DNA of 64,000 nt from Paenirhodobacter populi (lineage in GTDB: Bacteria; Pseudomonadota; Alphaproteobacteria; Rhodobacterales; Rhodobacteraceae), in the NCBI RefSeq assembly GCF_004022215.1, contig NZ_SAUZ01000013.1:1-64000 (forward strand), written 5' to 3'. Below the pieces are notes generated by a model. That model worked only from the letters and a program-made list of their open reading frames with translations, had not been told where the DNA came from and searched no databases. The position numbers and the translations under genes were made by a program. Positions 54,639-62,958 of this stretch are shown one piece after another; the first letter of the stretch is position 1, and each line of letters opens with the position of its first letter.

Positions 54639-54698
54639 GCTTGGGGGGAAGGGCGCCTCCCCGCCGACACAAAGCTGCCCGAAACAGCCCTGAGCCTT

Positions 54699-54757
54699 TC
54701 GTGTTTCCATAAATATCCCGGGGGTGAGCCCGGAACGGGCGAGGGGGCTGGCCCCCT
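54699..54757 (-). repeat. Dispersed 3' element, copy E
   Basis: Lies 147 bp after the adhP stop on the minus strand. It reads AGGGGGCCAGCCCCCT, central hairpin GCCCG/CGGGC, then CACCCCCGGGATATTTATGG, and is identical to copy D over 54 bases. The final block is ACACGA rather than ACGACGG, so divergence begins at that side. Confidence 0.82.
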
Positions 54758-54903
54758 GCGCCCCATCCCCATGCGCACCGCCCGGACAACGCGACCACGG
54801 GCAGGCCAAATGTTTCGCCCCCGGAAACGCCGAAGGCGCAGAGGTTTCCCTCTGCGCCCCCGGGGAGGCGGACGGCGGGTTTCCCTCCGCCGCCCGGATC
54901 GGA

Positions 54904-55932
54904 TCAGGCGAAGTCGAGGACGATGCGTCCGTCGATCTGGCCCTTCTCCATCTTGTGGAAGACATCGTTGATCTCTTCCAGCTTGGCCTTGGCGGTATGG
55001 GCATGCACCAGCCCGCGCGAGGCGAAATCGATCGATTCCGCCAGATCCAGCCGCGTGCCCACGATCGAGCCGCGCACCGTGATCCCGTTCAGCACCATGT
55101 CGAAGATCGACATCGGGAATTCCCCCGGCGGCAGGCCGTTCAGGGCGATGGTGCCGCCGCGGCGGGCGAATTGCAGCGCCTGATGGAAGGCCTTGGTCGA
55201 GACCGCGGTGACCAGAACCCCATGCGTGCCGCCGCCGGTTTCCTTGCGGATCGCCGCGACCGGATCGGTGTTGAGCGCGTTCACCGTGACCTCGGCCCCC
55301 AGCTCCTTCGCCAGCTTCAGCTTGCTGTCGTCGATGTCGACGGCCGCGACATGCAGCCCCATGGCCTTGGCATATTGCACCGCCATGTGGCCAAGCCCGC
55401 CGATGCCCGAGATGGTCACCCATTCGCCGGGTTTCGCCTCGGTCATCTTCAGGCCCTTGTAGACCGTCACGCCGGCGCACAGGACCGGCGCGATCTCGAC
55501 GAAATTCACGTCGTCCGGCAGGTGGCCCACGTAATTCGGGTCGGCCAGCACATATTCCGCGAAGGCGCCGTTGATCGAATAGCCGGAATTCTGCTGCTTT
55601 TCACACAGCGTTTCCCAGCCGCCCAGACAGTGTTCGCAATAACCGCAGGCGGAATAGAGCCACGGCACCCCGACCTTGTCGCCTTCCTTGATATGCTTCA
55701 CGCCCTGTCCGACCCCGACCACATGGCCCACGCCTTCGTGCCCCGGAATGAAGGGCGGTTTCGGCTTCACCGGCCAGTCGCCCATCATCGCGTGCAGGTC
55801 GGTGTGGCAGACGCCGCAGGCCTCGACCTTCACGAGGATCGTGCCGGGGGCGACTTCGGGCACCGCGGCTTCCTCGATCACCAGAGGCGCGCCAAATTCC
55901 CGCACAACGGCGGCTTTCATCGTCTTCGTCAT
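54904..55932 (-). CDS. adhP: Zinc-dependent alcohol dehydrogenase AdhP
   Basis: A 342-residue class III-type zinc alcohol dehydrogenase that oxidises primary alcohols with NAD. Catalytic zinc: C in [20 protein letters not shown], His in GHEGVGHV and Cys in [15 protein letters not shown]. Structural zinc: the four Cys in [20 protein letters not shown]. The cofactor motif is GIGGLGHMA. It starts 63 bp after the aldehyde dehydrogenase gene in the same direction, so alcohol is probably converted to acid by the pair. Confidence 0.95.
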   Translation of the reverse strand: MTKTMKAAVVREFGAPLVIEEAAVPEVAPGTILVKVEACGVCHTDLHAMMGDWPVKPKPPFIPGHEGVGHVVGVGQGVKHIKEGDKVGVPWLYSACGYCEHCLGGWETLCEKQQNSGYSINGAFAEYVLADPNYVGHLPDDVNFVEIAPVLCAGVTVYKGLKMTEAKPGEWVTISGIGGLGHMAVQYAKAMGLHVAAVDIDDSKLKLAKELGAEVTVNALNTDPVAAIRKETGGGTHGVLVTAVSTKAFHQALQFARRGGTIALNGLPPGEFPMSIFDMVLNGITVRGSIVGTRLDLAESIDFASRGLVHAHTAKAKLEEINDVFHKMEKGQIDGRIVLDFA

Positions 55933-55995
55933 GGAAATCTCCCGTATTCTGAGGGGGCACCCCGAAACCGGGATGCCCGATGCATTGCGGGCGTT

Positions 55996-57522
55996 TCAGA
56001 AGAAGCCGAGCTTCTTCGGCGAATAGCTGACCAGCACGTTCTTGGTTTCCTGATAATGGTCGAGCATCATCTTGTGTGTTTCCCGACCGATGCCGGACTG
56101 CTTGTAGCCGCCGAAGGCCGCCCCCGCCGGATAGAGGTGGTAGCAGTTGGTCCAGACGCGGCCGGCCTCGATCCCCCGCCCGGCACGGTAGGCGGTGTTC
56201 ATGTCGCGCGACCAGACGCCGGCGCCAAGGCCGTAGACGGTGTCATTGGCGATCTCGATCGCCTCTTCCGGGGTCTTGAAGGTGGTGACGGAAACTACGG
56301 GTCCGAAGATTTCCTCCTGGAAGACACGCATCTTGTTGTTGCCTTCAAAGATCGTCGGCTTGATGTAATAGCCGCCTTCGATGTCGCCGCCGAAGTGGTT
56401 GGCCTCGCCGCCGGTCAGGACCTTCGCGCCTTCGTTCAGGCCGATGTCCATGTAGCTCAGGATCTTGTCGTATTGCTGTTTCGAGGCCTGCGCGCCGATC
56501 ATCGTGCCACCGGCACGCGGATCGCCCGCCTGAATTGCCTCGACCCGCTTGAGCGCCCTTTCCATGAAGCGGTCGTAGATCGATTCCTGGATCAGCGCGC
56601 GCGACGGGCAGGTGCAGACCTCGCCCTGATTCAGCGCGAAGAAGGTGAAGCCTTCCAGCGCCTTGTCGAAGAAGTCGTCATCCTCGTCCATCACATCGGC
56701 GAAGAAGATGTTGGGCGACTTGCCCCCGAGTTCGAGCGTGATGTTCGTCAGGTTGTCGGCGGCGGCGCGCATGATGCCCTTGCCCACCGGGGTCGAACCG
56801 GTGAAGGCCACCTTGCGGATCCGCGGGTTCGAGGCCAGCGGTGCGCCCGCCTCCGCCCCGGTGCCGCTGACGATGTTGACGACGCCCGGCGGCAGCAGAT
56901 CGCCGACAAGCTCCATCAGCACGAGGATCGAGGCCGGCGTCTGTTCCGCCGGTTTCAGCACGACGCAATTGCCCGCGGCCAGCGCCGGGGCAAGCTTCCA
57001 CGCCGCCATCAGGATCGGGAAGTTCCACGGGATGATCTGGCCGACGACGCCAAGCGGCTCCTTGTAGTGATAGGCGACGGTATCGGCGTCGATTTCCCCG
57101 ATCGAGCCTTCCTGCGCGCGGATCACGCCGGCGAAATAGCGGAAATGGTCGATCGTCAGCGGAATGTCCGCGGCGGTGGTTTCGCGCAGCGGCTTGCCGT
57201 TGTCCCAGGTTTCGGCCAGCGCGATCTGTTCGAGGTTCGCCTCGATCCGGTCGGCGATCTGGTTCAGGATGCGCGAGCGCTGCGTGACCGAGGTTTCTCC
57301 CCAGGCGCGGCGGGCGGCATGGGCGGCGTCCAGCGCAGCCTCGACATCCGAGGCGTCGGAGCGCGGCACCTCGCACACCACATGGCCGGTCACCGGCGAG
57401 ATGTTTTCCATGTAGCGGCCGGATTTCGGCGCGACCCATTCGCCGCCGATGTAATTGTCATAGCGCGCCTTGAACGGCGCGGCCGAAGTGAAGGTTTCGG
57501 TCTGGATTTTGTCTTCTGGCAT
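55996..57522 (-). CDS. NAD-dependent aldehyde dehydrogenase (acetaldehyde type, AldB/ExaC-like)
   Basis: A 508-residue ALDH. The N-terminus ([20 protein letters not shown]), the [20 protein letters not shown] block, [20 protein letters not shown], and the catalytic Cys in [14 protein letters not shown] are diagnostic for the AldB/ExaC branch; [20 protein letters not shown] ends the protein. Such enzymes oxidise acetaldehyde from ethanol use. The gene is read from a promoter with an 18-bp palindrome at 57644-57661, just downstream of a GAF/Fis regulator that probably controls it. It leads into adhP. Confidence 0.94.
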   Translation of the reverse strand: MPEDKIQTETFTSAAPFKARYDNYIGGEWVAPKSGRYMENISPVTGHVVCEVPRSDASDVEAALDAAHAARRAWGETSVTQRSRILNQIADRIEANLEQIALAETWDNGKPLRETTAADIPLTIDHFRYFAGVIRAQEGSIGEIDADTVAYHYKEPLGVVGQIIPWNFPILMAAWKLAPALAAGNCVVLKPAEQTPASILVLMELVGDLLPPGVVNIVSGTGAEAGAPLASNPRIRKVAFTGSTPVGKGIMRAAADNLTNITLELGGKSPNIFFADVMDEDDDFFDKALEGFTFFALNQGEVCTCPSRALIQESIYDRFMERALKRVEAIQAGDPRAGGTMIGAQASKQQYDKILSYMDIGLNEGAKVLTGGEANHFGGDIEGGYYIKPTIFEGNNKMRVFQEEIFGPVVSVTTFKTPEEAIEIANDTVYGLGAGVWSRDMNTAYRAGRGIEAGRVWTNCYHLYPAGAAFGGYKQSGIGRETHKMMLDHYQETKNVLVSYSPKKLGFF

Positions 57523-57643
57523 TTTTTCCTCCTCCCAACATCATCGGCGGAACCGGATGGTGCCGCCGTCGTCCTCCGTGGGTGTCATTTTGCCCTTTCG
57601 CCTCCTCAAACGAAGGGGTGCGACATTGATCCACGGCGCCGAT

Positions 57644-57661
57644 TGTCCCGGTTCCGAGACA
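57644..57661. promoter_or_regulatory. Palindrome upstream of the ALDH gene, candidate activator site
   Basis: TGTCCCGGTTCCGAGACA is an almost perfect 18-bp palindrome (TGTC, CGG, CCG, GACA), 122 bp upstream of the ALDH start and 9 bp from the end of the regulator gene. GAF/Fis activators of the AcoR group bind such TGTC-GACA dyads at distance from the promoter. Similar half-sites precede the regulator itself at 58686. Confidence 0.55.
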
Positions 57662-57670
57662 GTCGGAAAC

Positions 57671-58660
57671 TCAATTCTGCCGTTCCGCGCGCAGGCCGAG
57701 CGCGTCCATCTTGCGGTAGAGCGTCGCGCGCCCGATCCGCAGGTCGCGCGCGGCGGCGGAGACATTGCCCCCCGCCCGGCGCAGCGCGCGCAGCACCTCG
57801 GACCGCAGGGCATCCTGCAAGCCGCCGCGTGTCCCCCCGGCCGCGTCGCGCAGCAGGTCCGCCGCCGGGCGGTGCAGGGCGATATCCGCGTCGGTGATGC
57901 CGAAGGCGCGGCGCGCGGCGCGGTTGCAGCCAAGGATCAGGTCGTCGCGGTCCACCGCGATCTGGCACGGTCCCTGCGCGGGGTCGCCCGGCATCACGAT
58001 GATCCGCGCCTTGGGGAAGGCGGCGGCAAAGAGTTCACAGCCGATCCGGGTCGCGGCGTCCTGCACCGTCAGGCCGATCAGCCGGGCCTGCGCCTCGCTC
58101 AGGTCGCGGCGGCAGGACGAGATGTCGACCACCCCGGCCAGACCGCCGCCCGGCGCCTCTATCGGCGCGCCCATGCAGGTCAGCGCCAGATTGCGCGTGT
58201 GGAAATGCTGGTCGTGCCAGATCACCACCGGGCGCCGTTCGGTCAGGCAGGTGCCGATACCGTTCGTGCCTTCGTCCGCCTCGGACCAGCTTGCGCCCGC
58301 GGCCAGCCCGGCGCCGCCGAAATCGGCGCTGTCGGCGGGGTGGCTGCGTTCCTCGAGGATCAGCCCGTCCGGCCCGCTGAGGATCACCGCGCTGCCGGTA
58401 TCCATCGCCGCCGCCGCCAGCCGGTTCAGGATCGGCCCGGCGATGCGCAGCAGGTCCTGCGCCGCCTCGCGCCGTTCGCGCAGGGTGGATTGCGGCACGC
58501 GGTCCGGGCGACGGATTTCGGCGGGGTCGAGCTGGTGGTGCATCAGCGACCGCCGCCACGACGCGGCAACGGCGGAGCGGCCGGGCGCGGGCGATTCTGC
58601 CGTCCGGCGCACCAGTTCGACGTGATCCTGAACGGAAACTTGGCTGGTCAAGGTCGTCAT
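57671..58660 (-). CDS. GAF-Fis transcriptional regulator (AcoR-like without AAA+ domain)
   Basis: A 329-residue regulator from the ATG at 58660 (MTTLTSQVSVQDHVELVRRT). Residues about 30-60 (VAASWRRSLMHHQLDPAEIR) and the following GAF domain (GTNGIGTCLTERRPVVIWHD, then CMGAPIEAPGGGLAGVVDIS) are the AcoR signature. A short PAS-like piece follows, then a Fis-type helix-turn-helix (GGNVSAAARDLRIGRATLYR). No AAA+ sigma-54 activating module is present, so it must act on sigma-70-type promoters. It is directly upstream of the aldehyde and alcohol dehydrogenase genes and presumably responds to an alcohol or aldehyde. Confidence 0.88.
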   Translation of the reverse strand: MTTLTSQVSVQDHVELVRRTAESPAPGRSAVAASWRRSLMHHQLDPAEIRRPDRVPQSTLRERREAAQDLLRIAGPILNRLAAAAMDTGSAVILSGPDGLILEERSHPADSADFGGAGLAAGASWSEADEGTNGIGTCLTERRPVVIWHDQHFHTRNLALTCMGAPIEAPGGGLAGVVDISSCRRDLSEAQARLIGLTVQDAATRIGCELFAAAFPKARIIVMPGDPAQGPCQIAVDRDDLILGCNRAARRAFGITDADIALHRPAADLLRDAAGGTRGGLQDALRSEVLRALRRAGGNVSAAARDLRIGRATLYRKMDALGLRAERQN

Positions 58661-58685
58661 CCTTGTCAGAATCTGCAAGAGGCGG

Positions 58686-58708
58686 TGTCTCGCATGGTCC
58701 CCGGGACA
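58686..58708. promoter_or_regulatory. TGTCTCG / CGGGACA inverted half-sites
   Basis: TGTCTCG (58686-58692) faces CGGGACA (58702-58708) across 9 bp, 26 bp upstream of the GAF/Fis regulator start. The half-sites match those of the palindrome at 57644. It is a candidate autoregulatory site. Confidence 0.42.
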
Positions 58709-58904
58709 ACGGCGCCACCGGCAGGCGGACCGAAGACGGAAGGCCGCCGCGACGTGGTGGTGACGTAGCTGCGGCATTCTGCCTCAGAGAGAGTAGCCTG
58801 CCCCCTGCCAAAGACAAGCAACGAAATCGTGCGCGCGGGTTTCCGTGGCGTCAGCTGCGCCGGCCCCGTTTCCGGGGCCGGGCGTGGGTCATTTCAGATC
58901 GGGG

Positions 58905-60707
58905 TCATTTCAGGTGATGCGGCGGCTCCATCCCCCAGACGGGCGTGTCGATCCCGGCCTGACGGGCCTTGAGCTGCAGCGACAGATAGCGCGAATAATG
59001 GCGCGACTGGTGCAGGTTGCCGCCGTGGAACCACAGCCCCTCCTGCATCGTCGGCTTCCACATGTTGCGCTGTTCGCCTTCCCACGGGCCGGGATCCTTG
59101 GTCGTGTCCGAGCCGAGGCCCCAGCACTTGCCGACCCTGTCCGCGACCTCCTGCGAGATCAGATCCGCCGCCCAGCCGTTCATCGAACCATATCCCGTCG
59201 CATAGACGACCAGATCGGCGGGCAGTTCGGTGCCGTCGTCCAGCACCACGGCATCCTCGCTCAGATGGCTGATGCCCTTGCCCGATTGCAGCTTGATCGA
59301 GCCGTCGATCACCAGATCGCAGGCCCCCACGTCGATGTAATAGCCCGAGCCCCGGCGCAGGTATTTCATGAACAGGCCGGATTCGTCGTCGCCGAAGTCC
59401 AGCATGAACCCCGCCTTTTCCAGCGCGGCGTAGAAATCCGCGTCGCGGCGCTTGATCTCGTCATATTGCGGGATGTGGAATTCGTGCATGATCCGGTAGG
59501 GGATCGAGGCAAAGATCATGTCCGCCTTGTCATGGGTGATGCCGTTCGCCACCGCCTGTTCGGAATAGAGCCCGCCGAGGCAGACCTCCATCAGGCTGTC
59601 CGACTTGACGATATGGGTGGACGAACGCTGCACCATCGTCACATCCGCCCCGCCTTCCCAAAGCGCCGCGCAGATGTCGTGGGCCGAGTTGTTGGAGCCG
59701 ATCACCACCACCTTCTTGCCGCGATACGCCTCGGGTCCCGGATGCTGGCTGGAATGCTGCTGTTCGCCCTTGAACACGTCCTGACCGGGGATGGTGGGGA
59801 TGTTCGGCTTGCCCGACATGCCGGTGGCAAGGACAAGCTGCTTCGGGTGCAGGGTGATCTCTTCGCCGTCGCGGTCCACGATCACGGTCCATTCCTTTGC
59901 CGCGTCGTCCCAGGTGGCGGATTTCGCCGTGGTCTTCGACCAGTAGTTCAGCTCCATCACCTTGGTATACATTTCCAGCCAGTCGCCGATCTTGTCCTTG
60001 GGCGCGAAGACCGGCCAGTTGTCCGGGAAGGGGATGTAGGGCAGGTGATCGTACCAGACCGGATCGTGCAGGCACAGGGACTTGTAGCGCTTGCGCCACT
60101 GGTCGCCGGGGCGTTCGTGCCGGTCGACGATGATCGCGGGCACACCCAGTTGCCGCAGCCGCGCGCCAAGCGCGATGCCGCCCTGCCCGCCGCCGACGAT
60201 CAGCACATAGGGCTGTTCCTCATGGCCAAGGCGGGTGGATTCCTCCTCGCGCTTTTCCTTCCAGGTCTTGCGGTCCGGGTCGTGGCCGTGTTCGGCGCCC
60301 ATCGGACGGCGCAGGCCGCGGGGTTCCTCGTGGCCCTTCAACTCGTGCAGCGTGGTCAGCAGGGTCCAGATCTTGCCCTCCTTCATCCGGATATAGCCGA
60401 CGCCGCGCCCGGTTTCCGTCTCGAACTTCAGCCAGCCCTCGGTGACATCGCCGGAATCGGTCACCTGTTCGTCGGGGTCGAGGTAGAGCTTCTGCGGCCG
60501 GATCGCATCAAGCTGCGCGGCCGCCATGTCGCGGATCTGGTCGCGGCCCTCGCAGGTCTTCAGGTTCCAGGTGAAGGCCGCCAGATCGCGCCAGAAACCG
60601 GTTTCCAGAAACAGGTCCGCCACCGCCTGCGCGTCGCGCGCGACCAGCGCCTGTTCCAGATCGGCCACCAATGCGGTCAGGGCGCCCTGTTGGGTCGAAT
60701 CGAGCAT
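58905..60707 (-). CDS. Flavin-containing (Baeyer-Villiger type) monooxygenase with NTF2-like N-terminus
   Basis: A 600-residue flavoprotein. Of two adjacent ATGs the one at 60707 has the better spacing from GGAGG. Residues about 5-125 form a SnoaL/NTF2-like domain (DLFLETGFWRDLAAFTWNLK). The FAD Rossmann motif is GGGQGG at 172-177. A second one for NADPH is GSNNSAHDICAAL, followed by VYATGYGSM. This architecture is found in flavin monooxygenases annotated for hydroxylation or ketone oxidation. The BVMO fingerprint FxGxxxHxxxWP is not clearly present (QHSSQHPGPEAYRGK stands in the region). It lies near alcohol and aldehyde dehydrogenases and between two GAF-type regulators. Its substrate is unknown, possibly a ketone or aldehyde. 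Confidence 0.83.
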   Translation of the reverse strand: MLDSTQQGALTALVADLEQALVARDAQAVADLFLETGFWRDLAAFTWNLKTCEGRDQIRDMAAAQLDAIRPQKLYLDPDEQVTDSGDVTEGWLKFETETGRGVGYIRMKEGKIWTLLTTLHELKGHEEPRGLRRPMGAEHGHDPDRKTWKEKREEESTRLGHEEQPYVLIVGGGQGGIALGARLRQLGVPAIIVDRHERPGDQWRKRYKSLCLHDPVWYDHLPYIPFPDNWPVFAPKDKIGDWLEMYTKVMELNYWSKTTAKSATWDDAAKEWTVIVDRDGEEITLHPKQLVLATGMSGKPNIPTIPGQDVFKGEQQHSSQHPGPEAYRGKKVVVIGSNNSAHDICAALWEGGADVTMVQRSSTHIVKSDSLMEVCLGGLYSEQAVANGITHDKADMIFASIPYRIMHEFHIPQYDEIKRRDADFYAALEKAGFMLDFGDDESGLFMKYLRRGSGYYIDVGACDLVIDGSIKLQSGKGISHLSEDAVVLDDGTELPADLVVYATGYGSMNGWAADLISQEVADRVGKCWGLGSDTTKDPGPWEGEQRNMWKPTMQEGLWFHGGNLHQSRHYSRYLSLQLKARQAGIDTPVWGMEPPHHLK

Positions 60708-60817
60708 CATTTCCTCCCTTTGCTCCTGTCCGGGCGATGCCGGGGCCTCCCAACCCCTTCGCGGCATGGCCAGACGAATGCGATCAGCCTGCATCACCCG
60801 CCGGAGCGGCCCAAGCG

Positions 60818-60878
60818 CCGTGGCCGCGCCACGGGATTTCAAGGGCTTGGCCGGCGCCCCCGTGGCAACCCGCGCCAC
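60818..60878. promoter_or_regulatory. Two GTGGC/GCCAC inverted repeats in divergent promoter
   Basis: CCGTGGCCGCGCCACGG (60818-60834) and GTGGC-N7-GCCAC (60862-60878) lie about 44 bp apart in the 283-bp gap between the monooxygenase and the AcoR-like gene. Paired sites of this kind are typical upstream activator sequences. The most likely ligand is the divergent AcoR-like protein. Confidence 0.42.
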
Positions 60879-60992
60879 AGGTGCGGCGCCCCGCCGCCAC
60901 AGGGGAAATTTCGGTGTTTGCGGTATCGCCCCCTGCGGTTACCCTGATCCCGCCGGACCCTTTGGGAGGAGAGACCGGCAAGGGAGGAATAC

Positions 60993-62831
60993 GTGGAGGA
61001 TCTGCGTCATATCCGCGAAATCGAACAGGTTTCGCAGGGCGCTCCGGCGTCCCGCGATCCGGTCGTCGTGGCAAGCTGGCTGCGCTGCCTGAACCAGCAT
61101 GGCCTCGACCCCGCCCGCCGGGCCGAGGCCTATATCGTGCCCGACGCGGCCCTGCGCGCCCACCGGCAGCGGTCCGAGGACCTGATCGCCATCGCCCGCT
61201 CGGGGATCGAGAACCTGTACCGGCTGGTCGCCGGGCAGAATTACGTGCTGCTGCTGGCCGATCATTCCGGGGTGACGGTCGAATACATGGGCGATGCCGC
61301 GCAAAAGGCGGAACTGCGCCGCTCGGGCCTGTTCCTTGGCGCGGAATGGCGGGAATCGCGGGCGGGGACCAATGCACTGGGCGCCTGTCTGGAAACGGGG
61401 GAATCGCTTGTCATCCATCAAAGCGACCATTTCGACGTGACGCATGGCGGGCTGTCCTGCACCGCCGCGCCGATCTACGACACGCGGGGCAAGCTGACGG
61501 CGGTGCTGGACATATCGCTGCTGTCCTCGCCCCGGCCGCGGGTCAGCCAGATGCTGGCGCTGAATCTGGTGCGGCAGACGGTGCGGCGGATCGAGCTGGC
61601 GAACATCATGGCCGAAAGCCGGCGCGAATGGGTGCTGCGGCTGTCGGGCAGCCCGGATTTTCTGGATGTCGACCCCGAGGCGGCGGTGTCGCTGGACGGC
61701 GCGGGCTGCGTGATCGGCATGACGCATGGCGCGGCGCGGCTCTTGGCACGGGCGGCGGGGCAGGACTGGCGGGCGGCGGGGGATCTGATCGGGCGGCCGA
61801 TCTCGGATTTCCTGCGGGTGACGCCCGACCGGCTGGAAGACCTGACCCGGCAGCGCCCGGCGGCGGAACGGCTGATCCAGACGCGCGACGGCCATCACCT
61901 CTTCGGTCATGCGATCGAACCGCGCCGCCTGCCCCCGGCCCGGACGCGCGGCGATCCGCCCGCGCTGCCGCCCGCCCTGCGCGATCTGGCGGGGCCGGAG
62001 GATGCGGCGATGGCCGACCTGCTGGCCCATGCGGCGCGGCTGGCGCCGGGGCGGCTGCCCCTGCTGATCGAGGGGGAAACCGGCACCGGCAAGCTGACGC
62101 TCGCCCGCGCGATCCATGCGGCGGGGCGTGTCGGCCCCTGTGTCAGCGTGCCCTGCGCCGAACTGGCCGAGGGGGACGAGGCCCTGCTGTTCGGCCGCGT
62201 CGCCGGGCGGCGGCACGAGCCCGGCCTGATCGACGGGGCGCGGGGCGGGACGCTGATCCTCGACAAGGTGGGGGAGCTGCCCGCCCGGATGCAGGGGCGG
62301 CTGCTGCGCCTGCTGGGGGAGGGCGCGTGGCTGCCGATCGGCGCCACCCGGCCGGAACGCGCGGATCTGCGGCTGATCGCCACGCATCAGGGCGACCTGC
62401 TGGAGGCGGCGTCGGCCGGGCTGTTCCGCCGCGATCTGGCGCATCGGCTGGCGGGGGCGGTGCTGCGCCTGCCGCCCCTGCGGGCGCGGCGCGACCTGCT
62501 GTGGCTGGCGGAACGGCTGCTGAAGGCGGCGGGCGGGGCCGGGCGGCTGTCCCCCGCCGCATGGGCAAGCCTTGCGTCACATGACTGGCCGGGCAACCTG
62601 CATGAGCTGCACCACCTGATGGCGCAACTGTCGGCGGGGCTGCCGCGGGTCGTCGGCCCGGCGGATCTGCCGGCCCCGTTCGCGGAAAACGCCCCCGCCG
62701 CCGCCCGCGGCGATGCCGCGCTGCTGCGCCGGATCCTTGCCGAAACGGGCGGCAACGTGTCCGAGGCGGCGCGCCGTCTGGGCGTCGACCGGACCACGGT
62801 TCACCGGCGAATCCGGCGCTACGGCCTCTGA
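60993..62831 (+). CDS. AcoR-like regulator with degenerate AAA+ domain
   Basis: A 612-residue regulator starting with GTG at 60993 after AGGGAGGAA. An N-terminal AcoR region (PVVVASWLRCLNQHGLDPAR) and GAF domain (GTNALGACLETGESLVIHQS) precede a sigma-54 AAA+ module. Walker A is intact (G361-ETGTGK367). The Walker B region reads LILD424-K425 where active members have Asp-Glu, and the GAFTGA loop that touches sigma-54 is missing, with a net shortening between LLFG and GGTL. A Fis-type helix-turn-helix ends the protein (GGNVSEAARRLGVDRTTVHR). It probably binds ATP but should not open sigma-54 promoters. It is divergent from the monooxygenase gene, its likely target. Confidence 0.88.
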   Translation: MEDLRHIREIEQVSQGAPASRDPVVVASWLRCLNQHGLDPARRAEAYIVPDAALRAHRQRSEDLIAIARSGIENLYRLVAGQNYVLLLADHSGVTVEYMGDAAQKAELRRSGLFLGAEWRESRAGTNALGACLETGESLVIHQSDHFDVTHGGLSCTAAPIYDTRGKLTAVLDISLLSSPRPRVSQMLALNLVRQTVRRIELANIMAESRREWVLRLSGSPDFLDVDPEAAVSLDGAGCVIGMTHGAARLLARAAGQDWRAAGDLIGRPISDFLRVTPDRLEDLTRQRPAAERLIQTRDGHHLFGHAIEPRRLPPARTRGDPPALPPALRDLAGPEDAAMADLLAHAARLAPGRLPLLIEGETGTGKLTLARAIHAAGRVGPCVSVPCAELAEGDEALLFGRVAGRRHEPGLIDGARGGTLILDKVGELPARMQGRLLRLLGEGAWLPIGATRPERADLRLIATHQGDLLEAASAGLFRRDLAHRLAGAVLRLPPLRARRDLLWLAERLLKAAGGAGRLSPAAWASLASHDWPGNLHELHHLMAQLSAGLPRVVGPADLPAPFAENAPAAARGDAALLRRILAETGGNVSEAARRLGVDRTTVHRRIRRYGL

Positions 62832-62958
62832 CCCATGCGGCGAATTCGGAGAAGGAAAGCATTTTCAATAATGCGGGGCATTGGTATTGGGGTAGGGAGG
62901 CACTACCTGACACCCGTGCCACCACCCGCCAATCCCCTCGGAGCGACCGGTTTCTGAC

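Noticed and set aside
54724-57897. A 1057-codon open frame on the plus strand
   Set aside because: It is antisense to adhP and the ALDH gene, both well identified; its composition is non-protein-like.
60711-60992. A sigma-54 (-24/-12) promoter ahead of the monooxygenase
   Set aside because: TGGCAACCCGCGCCACA lacks the GC at the required distance, and the AcoR-like protein has lost its GAFTGA loop.
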